From positions 32,156,652 to 32,220,651 of the forward strand of contig NC_083597.1 of the NCBI RefSeq assembly GCF_020882245.1: a stretch of 64,000 bases of DNA, given 5' to 3'. Made by a program: the position numbers and the translations under genes. Below, in pieces: positions 13,276-26,919 of this stretch (the stretch's first letter is position 1; each line of letters starts with the position of its first letter). Below the pieces are notes generated by a model, which saw only the letters and a list, made by a program, of their open reading frames with translations, was not told the origin of the DNA and made no database searches. Source of the DNA: Rhopalosiphum padi. Lineage: Eukaryota; Arthropoda; Insecta; Hemiptera; Aphididae.

Positions 13276-16200
13276 ACAATGATATATTATTGAATTCAAA
13301 TTAAAATATCCATTACAGTGACTAATACGTATATAGCAGAGCGTTACCTACTTTCCACCTTTTTATTATTAAAGTGAATTGACCTATAGTAAAACTTAAG
13401 AGTAAACATATTATTCTAAAATTAAATATTATTTTGAAAATTTACAATTTTAAAACCCCCTCAATTTGCTTTTAAATAATAATATCATAAAAATTATACG
13501 TGGGACTCAAGATAATATTTTTACCTAAACCTTTCATAATATATCAATTCATTCTGATAGAAAAATAACAAAATAAAATAGATTCTTATTTCCTCTAAAT
13601 GTAAAATTTGCCATTTTATGCAGTAAAATAAGACAGTTGATACACATTTTATTGATTTAAATAAAAAAGAAAAACATTTGATTTAAATTTTTAACATCTC
13701 TTTATACGATAATAAGAATAATGAGGCAGCTTAGTTTTTAATATTGCTATTTAACAGTTCTTTGTAAAGGTAATGATTATTAACAAGGTAACCTTCAAAC
13801 GCTTGATACAGTTGAGATAAAACTGCAACGGAATAGAAACATTCAAACGTAACTATACCTGTCCTGTTTAGCTTTGTAAATGTATATATTTTATATCAGA
13901 GGTTAATCACTCTCAACCTATTCAAGTAACACAATATTATTTAAAATTAAAAATAACTTAAATAAGGAAATAGCGTTAAATATTACCAAACGAAAATATA
14001 AATGTTTGTATAAAATATTAATTTACCTATAAGCAATTGTTCGTCATACACTAGTTTTAAAATTATGTTTGTATATATTATATACCTACATATTATTTTA
14101 CCACATTATATACTAGTGATATTACATAGATATAATAACTAAATAATATATTATGCTTAAGTGCATATGTTATAATATGTATTATGGATACATGAGACAC
14201 GATGTCTGTATAAGTAAATTATTAGAGGTTTGAATATTGTCATCTTTATTATTTACTTTTTTTGTATTAATTAAATATCTATAAGTACATTACCTACCAA
14301 TACCTAGGTATTTAGAACAATTATTATATTTATACACATTATGTATTACTGTATCAGGTACATATGATATTTATCACCTTTATGGCATAGCAGGTAGGTA
14401 AGAGATCCGGGAGTTAAGTGATGTTTATAGATCCCCACCAGAATAAAAACATGTTTTTATTTTTATCTAGGCATTGAAATCACGACTCAGAGTCATGATC
14501 CTATTAATATTATTGTCAGCTGTTAAACATAAACTTTGCTTAAGTTACGTTTTATAGAAATACTCAAATACCTTTAGGATTTTATAATAATCACGTCTCT
14601 TTCGTGAACAGTACTTATATACGTATTATATAACTAGATACAGACTATAATAGCTGTGCAGACTGATATAGTATATTTAATCTAGTAAATCTAAATTAAA
14701 TATGAGTTTGTATTGAAATATTTAATACAGATTAAATTATAAACTCCACGGATCCGCTAAAAGTAATAGTTAACTATTATAATTGTCTGTTTGTTTATAG
14801 GTGTCGGGTTAAAATTTGAAAATGTTTTTATTACAATTCGTTATTTTAATTTATTCTGGAAATAATTTATGTAAACGTGTTGTTATTAAACAATACAATC
14901 AACATTGCATGTTATTTAAAATACAATTGTCGACGAGTTAATACTTAATACTATAGTTTACTTAATTATGATTTTAAAAAATATAGAAAATATTAAATAG
15001 AATATAACTTTGAAAAGTCATTATCTATAATTTAATTTAGGACTTTTATTTTTGATATCTTTACGAATATTTTGTAAGTTGGAAATTTAACATATAAAGG
15101 TTTAATGGATAGCAAGCAGCAAGCATGTAGGAGGGGGTAGGCGTAGGTACAAGAAATAGAAATTAAAGCCTATATAGGTATACAAGATCCATTAGATAAT
15201 ATTCTTGATTTTAAATTTGATACTAAGTATTAAGCAAATTCGTTATGAAATTTCTTAATATCAAAAATACATAAAAATCAACCCCCTTTCCATTTTACAT
15301 TAAAGCTTGAGTATGTCATGGAGCTAGTATAAAGTATTAATTAAATGTAAATTGTTATTTAATATTTATTAATTATCTACTGCGTATTATAATATACCAC
15401 TAAATTAATACTTTTAAAATATTTATGTTTTATTGTAAATAATTCTAAAATTTTTATAGTATATAATTAATGCTATAATATAATGTATAAATGCGCATTT
15501 CAATTTTTATAGCTAACGTTCTAGTGATAGTTGGTAAATATCATTTATAATGCATATAATATAACGATATATTATATAATATATTATAGTATCTTTGAAG
15601 AATTGAGCGAACTTAAGATACGTATGTTAAAGTGAATACAATTCAGTTGTATTATTGATCCCTTATTAGCCCTTTAATTTTTAATGTCTTGTATTCTCAT
15701 TGAATAAAATAAAATAAAAATTGAAAAGTTATAAATTTGTCATAATTTACAACTTATGAGTAATAAATAATGTGGTGTTTGATAATTACTTCACAATAAA
15801 AATTAATATATTTATATTGTAGGCTTTGTTTCAAATAGAATAAAATATTGAGTTTACAAATACTGCACATGCGTCTGTCTCCAAGGTAATCACGATCATG
15901 TAATATTTTATAATTATTGTATACAAAAGTAATATCAATTATAGCTATGATTAAAGAAACAAATTTAAATAATTAAGAAACTATAGATATTTCATGCATT
16001 TAAATAAATATTAATAAATATTACTTTTAAATTGTACACTGTTATTCTTACAGTCATAAGTAATTATTTATGAAGAAGATTAAGTAGCGTATTCAGGGAG
16101 GTCATTACAAACTGAAACCCTCTCCCCGTACATTGCCTATACTAATAATTTTTTTTCATATTAATATATACTTATTTTATATTCTTAAATCTTAAGTAAA

Positions 16201-17719
16201 CTATTTAATTTATCACCATTATTAGCTTATTATATTATATCGATGAAATTATTATTTAAAGTATATAAATAACCTCGGAGGGCAGGGATATGACGGTGGC
16301 ATAAACATATCTGATAAAAATAATGGAGCTCAAACTTTAATTCAGATTGACCAACTACTTGCACTTAACACTTTATATGCATTGTTTCAACCATTCAATA
16401 ATTTTAAATATTTGTCTATTTAAGGCCAGTTGTAAAGTTCCGTCAATATATCTCGGGAATTATATCTTGTGTTGATACGAAAAGATGATAGATTTATCAA
16501 ATATTAAATTTTGTTCAATTATTGAAAATGCATTAAAATGAATGGACGATAGGTTTTATTAACAAATATTCAGTTAAAAAAATTAAATATTATAATATAT
16601 CTTTTTAAATTTAAATGTATTTTATACATTTTTTTCCTTAATCAAGTTAAAATTTTATAGTATGACTAAATATTATAATATGAAATAACTGGTTAACGCA
16701 TAATAAATAGTTTGTATACGTGTATTATTTTATACTTAAACTAGCATTTGTAGTTAATTCATAAACTACCTAGTTATTTCATAAAATGATAGAATTCAAC
16801 ACTTAAACTGTAACATACAGTGAATCTGCTTATCGTGGGGATCTGAGGACGTTGGGATCAGATTATTTGTTCGCATAAAACGGTTACCCATAAAATCCAA
16901 AATTAAAAAAAAGAATGTTTAATATTTAATATAAATTATTTTTGAAATACATAGATTAGGCATGGTAATGGTAATACACGATAGGTATATCTCGTTAAGA
17001 CTTATTGGAATTTGTTAAATATGATAGCAAGAATATGATATGTAGTGGCATCGACATGCAGCTTATTGTTACAACTTTAATCGCTCTCGAGGCATTCTCA
17101 TAATCTAACCAAATAAAACCACATATCTCATCGACTTCATCAAGGCTTAATCATTTTCGTAACTTTTGATACACATAATCTTAACAAAGCTGCAATTAGT
17201 TTATAATTAAAATAAATTAATAAATGGTCACAGGTTAGATAAAGAAGATTATATGTTAATTTAACAATGTATTACAATAGTATTTAAAAAATCGTTTAAT
17301 TGTTAATTGATATTTTTTAGGAAATACAATTTGAATAGCAGTAGCTGTTTTTCTGAATTCTGAACAATATATTTTGAAATTTATATACTGGTATAAACTT
17401 CATTAAATTTGTAAATTTAGGTAGTATACAATGGCTAGAATGTGAATTTAATGCAATAAAATATATTAAATATACATTAAAAGTTGATAACGTATATATT
17501 TATATTTCTCTACTAATCTTAAAAATGCGCATATATATCAAAACTTTATAATTATCCTGAATAGATCAAATTAATTATTTTAATTAACCTTTGTCCTTTA
17601 ATCATTATTACGTTTGTTGATTTGTAATTAATGTTGTTTTAGCAACTTTAGACATAGAATATTTTTATTCGTATTGTTTCAAACAATTAATTTAAAACTG
17701 TAGTACTTAATATTTTTAG

Positions 17720-18620
17720 ATCCTGAACCGAGTGATAAATATATTGATTTTTCAAAAATAGTCCAATTTTCAACTTTGAAGGTGGCTTAGTATAGACAAT
17801 TGGATCTAGTACTAATTGTTGCTTTAGAGAGATTAAAATAAAAAATTCCATTTACTTTTTATTTTATACTTGGGAAAAACAAAAAAAAAAAAATCAAGGA
17901 AAAATTAAAATTGTTACAATAATCCAAATTTTGACAAAATTGATTTTGTTTTTTTAGTATAAGCCTAAAACAAATAAAAGTAAATACTTGTTATTTTTAC
18001 AAATTGTTATTTTCTATCTACTATCAAATTTTCAAGATATTTTGACTATTTTTGAGAAATTTATTGCCAAAATAATTTTTTAGTTTTTTTAGTTTTCTTT
18101 TTAAAAATATCGTTTAAAAATTATTGGCTCGGTAGATATTCCTGAAAACATTTTATACAAAGCTCCTTGTAAGTTGATAATTACCCAGTTAAAAATATTG
18201 AAAACCTCATATCATAATATTTTTTATATTTTTTAAAATTATCAAATTATTTTGTGGTTAGAAATTCATAAAAACTTTTCTTTTTATACGTAACATTTAA
18301 AATGTCTTTATAATTAGAAAATGGTAATTAAAATCATAGTTGTTTCTATAATTATTAATATTTTTGAATAATTTCAAAATAGCAAAAACTATTTAAGTAT
18401 AAATCGTTATTATTTGTAATGTAATTACATACGTTTTCAGAATATCCAATGCCGTCAAAATTGTTTAAATATCAATAACTCATAAAAATTGTTTACACGA
18501 CTATACGAGTATGCTCAAATTTTTTTCTCAATTTCCAGTAATATAACTTATGAGTTATGATAAAGAAACTTGAGTTACATTTTTAAACATTTTTTTTTTT
18601 TATGTTTACAAGTAATAAAC
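17720..18620. repeat. Diverged relative of the 12-kb and 47-kb dispersed repeat
   Basis: The order of features resembles the copies at 11985 and 46740: an aactttgaaggt.g segment, an aattgattttg segment, a taaatacttg.tatttttac segment, then long A/T-rich tracts. Identity is low, so membership is tentative. Confidence 0.3.
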
Positions 18621-19978
18621 AATCTGTATCAATAGCTAGACACAATAAGAATGTGTGATAAAAGTAATAATTTAGTCATGAGAATTTGGTTGAAAGAAGC
18701 CACCCATTGATGGAACTTTCTGTTAGTTTGTTATTAATTGAATTTAATAGATCATGCTTCAGGCGTCTTGGAGGATTACCAGGTATTGTGGGAATTGGGA
18801 CTAGCCGAGTTTTTTACTAGTTCATTTGGATGATTGTTTACATTTTTAAACATAAGTTTTACAATTTAAAATTGTATATGAATATTTAATAATTTACCAA
18901 CTACAAAAATTTAAATGTTTTTAATTGTGATAAAGATTACTTCTTGTGAGGTTCTTTATATTATTAAACTGTAAAGCTTTTTTATTCAAAAACAAAAATT
19001 GCATCATGGATTAAATCAAACAAATTAAAATAAGTTAAACATTTTAAATATCTATAAATAACATAAAAATAACCATAATATTCTTAAAATAATAACATAT
19101 CTTGAAAATCTGGTTTTGAGTATAAACACCAGTTTTTCCTTTATATTTTCTTTTCAGTTTTTCCGCTTTTGCGGTTATTATTAAAAATGAGATTTTTACA
19201 TTCTATCCCCTGAAGTACCGAGACACTCACTAGTTTTAGATAACCACCAAATACCACCTTCAAAATTGAACATTAATACTACTCCAGTGACTAATTGTAA
19301 TGACAGAAATAAAAACACACATCATTGTAAAACCAGCTTAGAATCTAAAATAGGTACCAACTACCAACCTACCTTGTATTTAATATTTGAATGCCAATAC
19401 TACGTAATAATTTGATACGCGTGTATTCTTTAGAAATCTAAAAAAAATCATTATGTTTGACATAATAAATCGCTAACCTTGACAGTTTATATTAATATAT
19501 TCGTTTTTATTATACGCTATAGTTTATATAGGTATAGACTTTAAAATAAACTAATACAATGATGCCTAAAAATTTCCATATTTTGTTATCACACAACTTA
19601 CAATTGAATGAACATGGTTCAGACTAGTTCTATTCAAGGTAATTTATTAAAATAAGTGTAAATCTAAGATAGTTTTTTTTTGCTTATAACCTGAATAGGA
19701 AATAGAAATACATAAATTATTTTACCTATATAATAAGTAACTATAATAATTATTGAAACTATACTATCCATTATATTTTAGCTTCACAATTGACTGTAAT
19801 AAAACAAATAAACTATTATTTCTTTGTGAGACCTATACGAATTATCTTTTATTTTTTACTTATTAAAGAAGAGTTATATTTATTATAACCCAATTAATTA
19901 ACCATCAACCTATTAAGATAATAACGAACCCACATGATGTTTTGTTATTTTATTAAGTAACTAATATTAGAGTGAATT

Positions 19979-20269
19979 GATTAATTATCAAGTTTAAAGG
20001 TAAGAATATTATCTAGATCATCTCATATAGGTTGTTATTGGTTTTTATTAATATTTTAATTTAATCAGCATTATCAAATTATAAATAAAATAATGAACAT
20101 TATAAAAATATAATTTAATAAACATAATATTATTAATATATTACATGATATAAGTTATAACTTACTTTAAACTAAAAATATCAATAAAGTCCTAGATAAT
20201 AAATTAGTAACTTAGATAAACTCTAGAATTTAGATAATATTCTTACCTTTAAGTTTGGTCATAATAATC
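19979..20269. repeat. Short inverted-repeat element (MITE-like)
   Basis: The arm at 19979-20016 (gattaattatcaag, then tttaaaggtaagaatatt) is matched by the reverse complement of 20222-20269. The core aaaggtaagaatattatcta is nearly identical in both arms. The 200-bp interior is AT-rich with no coding sequence. Target-site duplications could not be defined. Confidence 0.55.
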
Positions 20270-22998
20270 ATAATAATTATAATATTAAAACTAACAACAC
20301 AAAATTGATTCTTTTGAACTTTTACGCTTGTAAAACGTAAACAATACAGAGTCTACTTAACTTAAGATATTATTCTTATTTCTTGTGTTTAAAATTTAAA
20401 TCCATTACTTTTAATAACATTAGTCATTTAAGATAAATATTGACAAAGTTTAAAAAAAAATTAGCTATGTACAAGACAAGTAATCACATTACAATTCTCT
20501 TTGGTAGGTCATAAGTGTCTACACTAAATATTTTGGAGTTTTGACATTTTTAACATTGTTTTAATTTAATTCAATATCGTTGTAATAAGGCAGTTTTGAA
20601 AACAAATACAATTTTTATAATTTCTTATCATTCGATTTTTTTAAATTTATTATCGTTATTATTTTTTTAATGACAATAGATTTTTAATTTTTGTATTTCA
20701 AATCAGAATATTTTTCAAAATATTTATCAATGTATACAATCAAATTTTGTATGAGTAAATAATTACTAATTAGTAATTAGTAATAGTTTGTAAGTTGAAA
20801 GTATATGTTATATGTAGCTACTTAAATTTTAAATGAACGGAGGTAGAGTGCGAGAAAGTGGTGCACCACAAAATGCTATTAACTATATGTTTATGTATAA
20901 TTAATATAATGATTATTGTAAAAATACAAATCTTTAATTTATTTAAAATAATGGACTTGATATTATACAATGAAGTAGTAAAAGTATATAATAAAATTAT
21001 GATTAAACATAGATAAATAACAATTAAAACTGTAAAAATTAAACGTTCGTTTTAAGAAATTGTTTACTTTACCAAACCTAGGATAGTAGTTTTGTTGTAA
21101 AAGCATTAATGATGCATCATATACTTCAATACAACGCAAACATATTTACAATACCACATTAACAGTAAAAAATTATGAAAATTATATTGTTAGCCAGCTG
21201 AAGAGTGGATCAAACCCCATGACCCTTCCCCTTCCCAAACGCTACTGTGGTGTCTTCAAAGATTATTAAATATTCTATTTTACAATTTAAAATCATTTTT
21301 GAAGCCTAAGGCAACTAAGTTCAATTTAAAGTTTGTTTTTAAACTTAAATGTTAACTCTTATATATTTATATAGGTGCCTATAATTATTTGTTTTTAATT
21401 TATTGTTTTTGTTATGAATTAATATAATAAAGAAAACATACCTATCTTTATTACTATTATTATTACTATCAATAATTATTAATCGTTTAGCAATGTTAAT
21501 AAAAAAAAAAATGTAGGTTATGTTAAATTGTAGGTAAAAGTTCAATGGCAGTTTATTCACGTGTAACTTCGGATGACCACGTGACTGATTAACATTTTAA
21601 ATTCGATTAATATATTGATTCTATAATGATAAATGGTTTTTATTTTTTTGTTTTGTTTCTTGTAAGTCGTCATAAGGAAGAGAAAAAATTCCTCAATCTT
21701 TAAATTTGAGCGTAGTATCTAGTAACATGTTGGATGGATTTGGTTAGTACTTTAGCCTGGGTACTTTTCAAAAAAAGGAAATTATCAATACTTTATAAAA
21801 TAATCAGAGAAAACGAGAATATTTAAGCTACACTTATCAATTTATTAAAATTATTTATATTGAAAAATTTTTGTTCTGAGTCTAACTTTTATTTTTAGTA
21901 CAAGGTTGCTCGCATCTTAACATATTATTTTAAGATCAATTAAAAAGTATAAAAATAAAGTAACGGTTTTTTTTATTACACGTTTGAAATTCGAATGTTG
22001 TCAAAATAACGAAAATATATAAATTATTTTGTAGGTTTAATGTTTATAACATCTTTAATTTTCAAATACATAGTCCAACTTTCCGCAAAACATAAAAAAA
22101 AATGCAACAAAATTATGAGTATATTAATGTAGGCTGACAGACTGTCTTAGTTTGATATACGAGCTAAGTAGTATATGTTTGAGTATGCTATTTAGACGAT
22201 TAAATCGATTTCTTTAACACCTGTATGGCTGTATAGTTTATAATATATTAATATACATTATAATTGTTATTATTTTTAACATAAGCTGGTAATAAATTAT
22301 TAATATAAAATAAATTAAATCGAACGACAGTTAATGAAATCAAACTAATAAAATACGCATTAATATATTATAATATATTTAATTTATTGGTAAAACATTA
22401 ATATTAAAATAATAAAAATGATCACGTGCAAATAATATAGGTACTAAATTTTGAGTATCACGTGTAAAAATCATGTTACCTATCTGTTATGAAACAAATG
22501 AAATACTTGAAATTATAACTACCTATCTCTTTTACATAATATCTTTATGTTCTATTGTTTTGAATTATAATAGCATTAATTATACATTTTTTTATCGATC
22601 AACTTTGGCTGTAGCCTGTAATGACTATTAGTTAAAAATTTAAATTTTTTAATTTATTACAATAAATCTAGACAGAGAAAAAATAATAGATAAAGTATTA
22701 TATTAGTTACACATTATTTTTTAAATGTATTTAAACAAACCGGGTACCTATCTACTTTGTGTGGAGAAGGATACAAGTCTATTCGTTGTATATTTTTACT
22801 AAGACGGATAAACTACTAACTGCTTTCAAAAATATATCCATCTCTTTTGGATCCTACATAAGCTTTACATAGTTATTCAAGGTTTATCCCTGACTATTAC
22901 AGATAGAATTGGATTTCCTATATCTTAATAAATTGACTGATTTTGAACAATCTATTCCATTAGCTACGACTATTATACGTTAATTTATAAAATAAAGT

Positions 22999-23213
22999 AT
23001 GTACGTTTCCCCTGCCACCACATATTAATTTTCTCAAAATTTTTTTTGAAAGTTTCCTCAACCCCTCCCCTCACACGGAAAACCGATTTTCCGAGGTGAA
23101 CCTACATCAAACAAATTCCTAGTATGGTCAAACAAATACAAACAAATGACGTACTAAATATTGACAAAAAAAAATTTGCGAAAATTGATGTTGTGGGCTG
23201 GGGAAATGTACGT
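22999..23213. mobile_element. 215-bp MITE with 9-bp target-site duplication (Mutator-like size)
   Basis: The terminal inverted repeats begin atgtacgtttcccc at the left and read acgtacatttcccc on the reverse complement at the right. Similarity continues about 45 bp inwards (gccaccacat / gcccacaaca, then aattttc.caaa.ttttttt). The element is flanked on both sides by aaataaagt (22990-22998 and 23214-23222). A 9-bp duplication fits Mutator-like elements; reading it as 8 bp would fit hAT. Confidence 0.75.
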
Positions 23214-26200
23214 AAATAAAGTACTCTTATAATTTTTTATTGCATTTATGTAAGCTTCTTTTTAATTTAATATGATAATATAGTATTCAAATTTTAGGTT
23301 CAACCAACTATTCAAACTTAAAAAAATTCAAATTCCTCTGTCAAATAACTAATAATAATCCCTTCTGTATTTCAAGTTTCCACGACGACTTTTGAAATAT
23401 TGAAATAGTTAAAAGCATCACCAAAAAAAACCTTATATTTTATGAATATTATAAACATTTCCACTAAAATGTATTCATCTAGTATTCTAGCGTATTTCTC
23501 TAATCTCTTACTTGTCCCAAACCCAGTTACGTTGACGCGGCTACGACCTTGGAAGACGTTTAAACTTTAAAGAAGCATTCATAACCTTCTAATTGATTAT
23601 AAAATAATAATTTAACATCATAAAGAAGTCTTTTATGAAATTTCTGATCCGTGTAGTTTTGATGAAGTTTTCGTCAATGGGTATTTCTTCTTATATTGAT
23701 TGTCCTGGTTGGATTGCAGAATAACGGCTACTTTGGACTTTTTGTCTGCAGTATTGTTGTTTTATAATTTTCTGTAATGATATAGTCGCTCGGAAAAACT
23801 TTTTTTTTTTTTTATAGTGGCTTCTTTAAGTTTATTTTTAAATAGCTTTATTGCTATATCATATCACATTTATTATTGAAGCACTATAAATATGCTTTTT
23901 ATATTTATTAATATTATATAATTTATTGTAGTCTAGTTAACTAGTATCATGTGTATCTATTAATAACTTTATCATTAATTACTCTGTCAGAAATAAGAGA
24001 ATAATAATGCAATAATTATATAAATACCAAATACACAATATATCTTTATTAGGCTATCTGTCAGTTAAACTAATAAAATAATATGATATAGTATACTCGC
24101 AGTTTATAAGTATATTGTATTTATCATGAATGCGACTAATGCTTATATTATAGAGAGGACTAGCGCCGTTTATAGTGTTTGTACGCCATGGTTATATATT
24201 ATGTATGTTATATACAGTATGTCAGTATGTATATAAAATGTATTCTATTTTTCATAGTGTATTCAGTTAATTTATATTATTTATATTAAAAACGATTTGA
24301 TAAATTATCAAAATTGATAAACTGATAAACAAAATTGATTAAAAACTCGTAAAAAAATATAAGATCGAAAATTGTTCATCATTATTTTTTTTAAATAAAT
24401 AAATAAATACAATACAATTATCTCTCATATTTATATTTACCTTCTTTAAGCATAACTTGTGATGAAAGTATATGCAAGTAGGCAGTTAATATTAGTCATA
24501 ATATAATTATTATGCTTACAGATCGTGATAAGTGATAACCAAATATTTTAAACACATTTAGTAAATACAAACAAACTAATTGAAATAAAAATTTAGATTA
24601 AAAAACAACTGATAATAATTAATAACTTTAACTAATAAGAGACTGATAATTAACGTGTAATATATATATAATATAATATACAATGTTCAGTAATGACTAT
24701 TGCCTTATTATATTTTCGCACATTTTTATTTTAGAACTATACTTTTTTTTAAATCTACATTTAAAAAATTATACATTTTGGATCAAGATAATCTAAAAAA
24801 AAACATTTTCCAGTAGGATAAAAGTGTTATTATAATTAGTTTTAGCACCATATGCCTTACTTGTCCTAATTTTTTTAGTGTTATTTACACCATACTAATT
24901 TTCTATATCCTTTATCCATTACCTATATAATATTGTTATGCTCCGTACATTTCTAAATTGTATATACTATTTATATATAAAATGAAAAAAAAAATGGGCG
25001 TGTCCAGTTCACATATATTTTTTAAATTTTAACTGAAAAATAATAGTCTGTCTAAGCATAAGTATCAAACAATTAAACAACCTATATTGATGTACATTTT
25101 AACAACCTGCTTTGACAGAACTTTTTTTTTATAATATTATGAGAAATTTATTATTGTACGCAATGTTTCAACAAATATTCTCATCCTTAAATTTTTTCTT
25201 TTAATTAGGCATTTATTCAAATTCTAAAATGTGGAACTTTTAAAAAGTGTATAAAAATATTTTCAAGTACCTACTTGATTTTTTTAAAAATGATGTATAG
25301 GTTAATTTTACTTTATAATTCGAACTAAATTTTTGAGTTATTATGTGGGCTATGATGATTTAAAAATTATTATTGTTATTAATATAATATAATTTGTAAA
25401 AACTAAAATATACTTTTTAATATTTTAATGAAATACATTTCTGTTTTAAAATAATTTAAGTATACAAATAAAATAACCTTAAATTCCTAAACTAAATACA
25501 ATTGAATAATCATCAACATGTCTTTTTATATTTTAGTAATTAGTTTCGTTTGATTTTAAATATTATTTATTTAAAATGAATTTCTATTTTTTTATTACTA
25601 TTAATATAAAAACATTTTGAGTGGCCTATTAATTTAAAAACAATATTAAGTATACTTACGACTTACAACTTGTATGCTAATGCTTCCTTTTTTGTTGACT
25701 TTAATTTTTTTCAAACAAATATTATTATTTTTCTCTCGATATTTTATAAAATAAAAAACCACTTCTAAAAAATCAAGTTCATAATATATATTATAATGCT
25801 GCTCAGATAAGTCTTGTTATTTTTTAATCTTGAAGTCAAATATCTGGTTAAATGAATAATTTTTAGTTAATATATAATACTTGATTTGTAATTAGTCTTT
25901 CAACTTCAAATAATAAACTGAAAACTATTATAACTATTATATTACTTATAAACAGCCACCTAAATTAAAATGTAACTAATCTTTATGTAATTATCGCGAG
26001 ATTTATATTTATTCTATAATTAATTTCAGTTTAAAGTTTGTAGTTAGTAGTGATCACTAATTATCTTCACTTGGATTTTCTACTCTTCACTCGAAATGTA
26101 TTAAATACTTTGAAATAGTAAATAGCACACGTGGAAAATGCAACAAAGTGCATCTATATCTACGTTAATATTTTACATAATTTTACAATTCTCGTATATC

Positions 26201-26644
26201 TACTCGTATAACTTATTAATGCTTTATACAAGTACAATTATACTACTATGATACACGCATTATTAATCATTAGTTTATTCTAACTGTATGTTTTATAATC
26301 ATAGATAAATCGTTTTTTCTTCTTGTTTTAAAATAAAAAATATAGGTACTATTTTTTGCTTGTAGTTTATTAGTTATTAGTTTATCACATTTAAATTTTT
26401 CATAAGATATTTTTGTTTAATTTTAGTTCTTAAAAATTATAAGACTAAATATCCTAAGTATATATCCACTTTATGAATTTATATATGTCGGACTTCCAAT
26501 TTTCGAGGAATGTATATTGTACGAGTATGTATATTAACTCTAATAACTTCTGATTCAGATATTAAATCATTATTTATATAATACTATATCATGAATAAAC
26601 AATGAAAATAATGGATCTTTGATTTAATTTTCTAGTCCTTAAAT

Positions 26645-26919
26645 CAGGGGTGGTGAATCTACTGCATGCGTGCAAAGGTGGCACGTTGATCAAATTTCAA
26701 TTAAAATTATTAAAATATATGCTATTTATAAAGTTTTGATTATAATTGTTATAAGAAATTCAAAGAAACAAATTATATACATTTTAAAAATTATAATTAC
26801 AAAAAAAATGTATACTTTTTATCCTTAGAAAATTTAATTTAATTTGGGTACATGAAAAATTTTAAAAACCTTGATTGGGAAAATTTAGCACTTGACACTA
26901 AAAAGGTTCGCCACCCCTG
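26645..26919. mobile_element. hAT-type MITE, family A copy 1
   Basis: It has terminal caggggtggtgaa and ttcgccacccctg. The flanks are ccttaaat (26637-26644) and ccctaaat (26920-26927), an 8-bp duplication with one mismatch. Both features are characteristic of hAT elements. The interior lacks a transposase. Its reverse complement matches the element at 49994-50315 throughout, including the segments ttttgattataa and tttatccttagaaaat. Confidence 0.8.

Noticed and set aside
18660..18830. GC-richer block with a 22-codon open end (NRSCFRRLGGLPGIVGIG)
   Set aside because: Too short, no matching splice partner, no recognised family.
23461..23760. Possible degraded coding sequence on the minus strand (frames with peptides such as FHKRLLYDVKLLFYN)
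   Set aside because: Broken by several stops and not assignable to any family; left unannotated.
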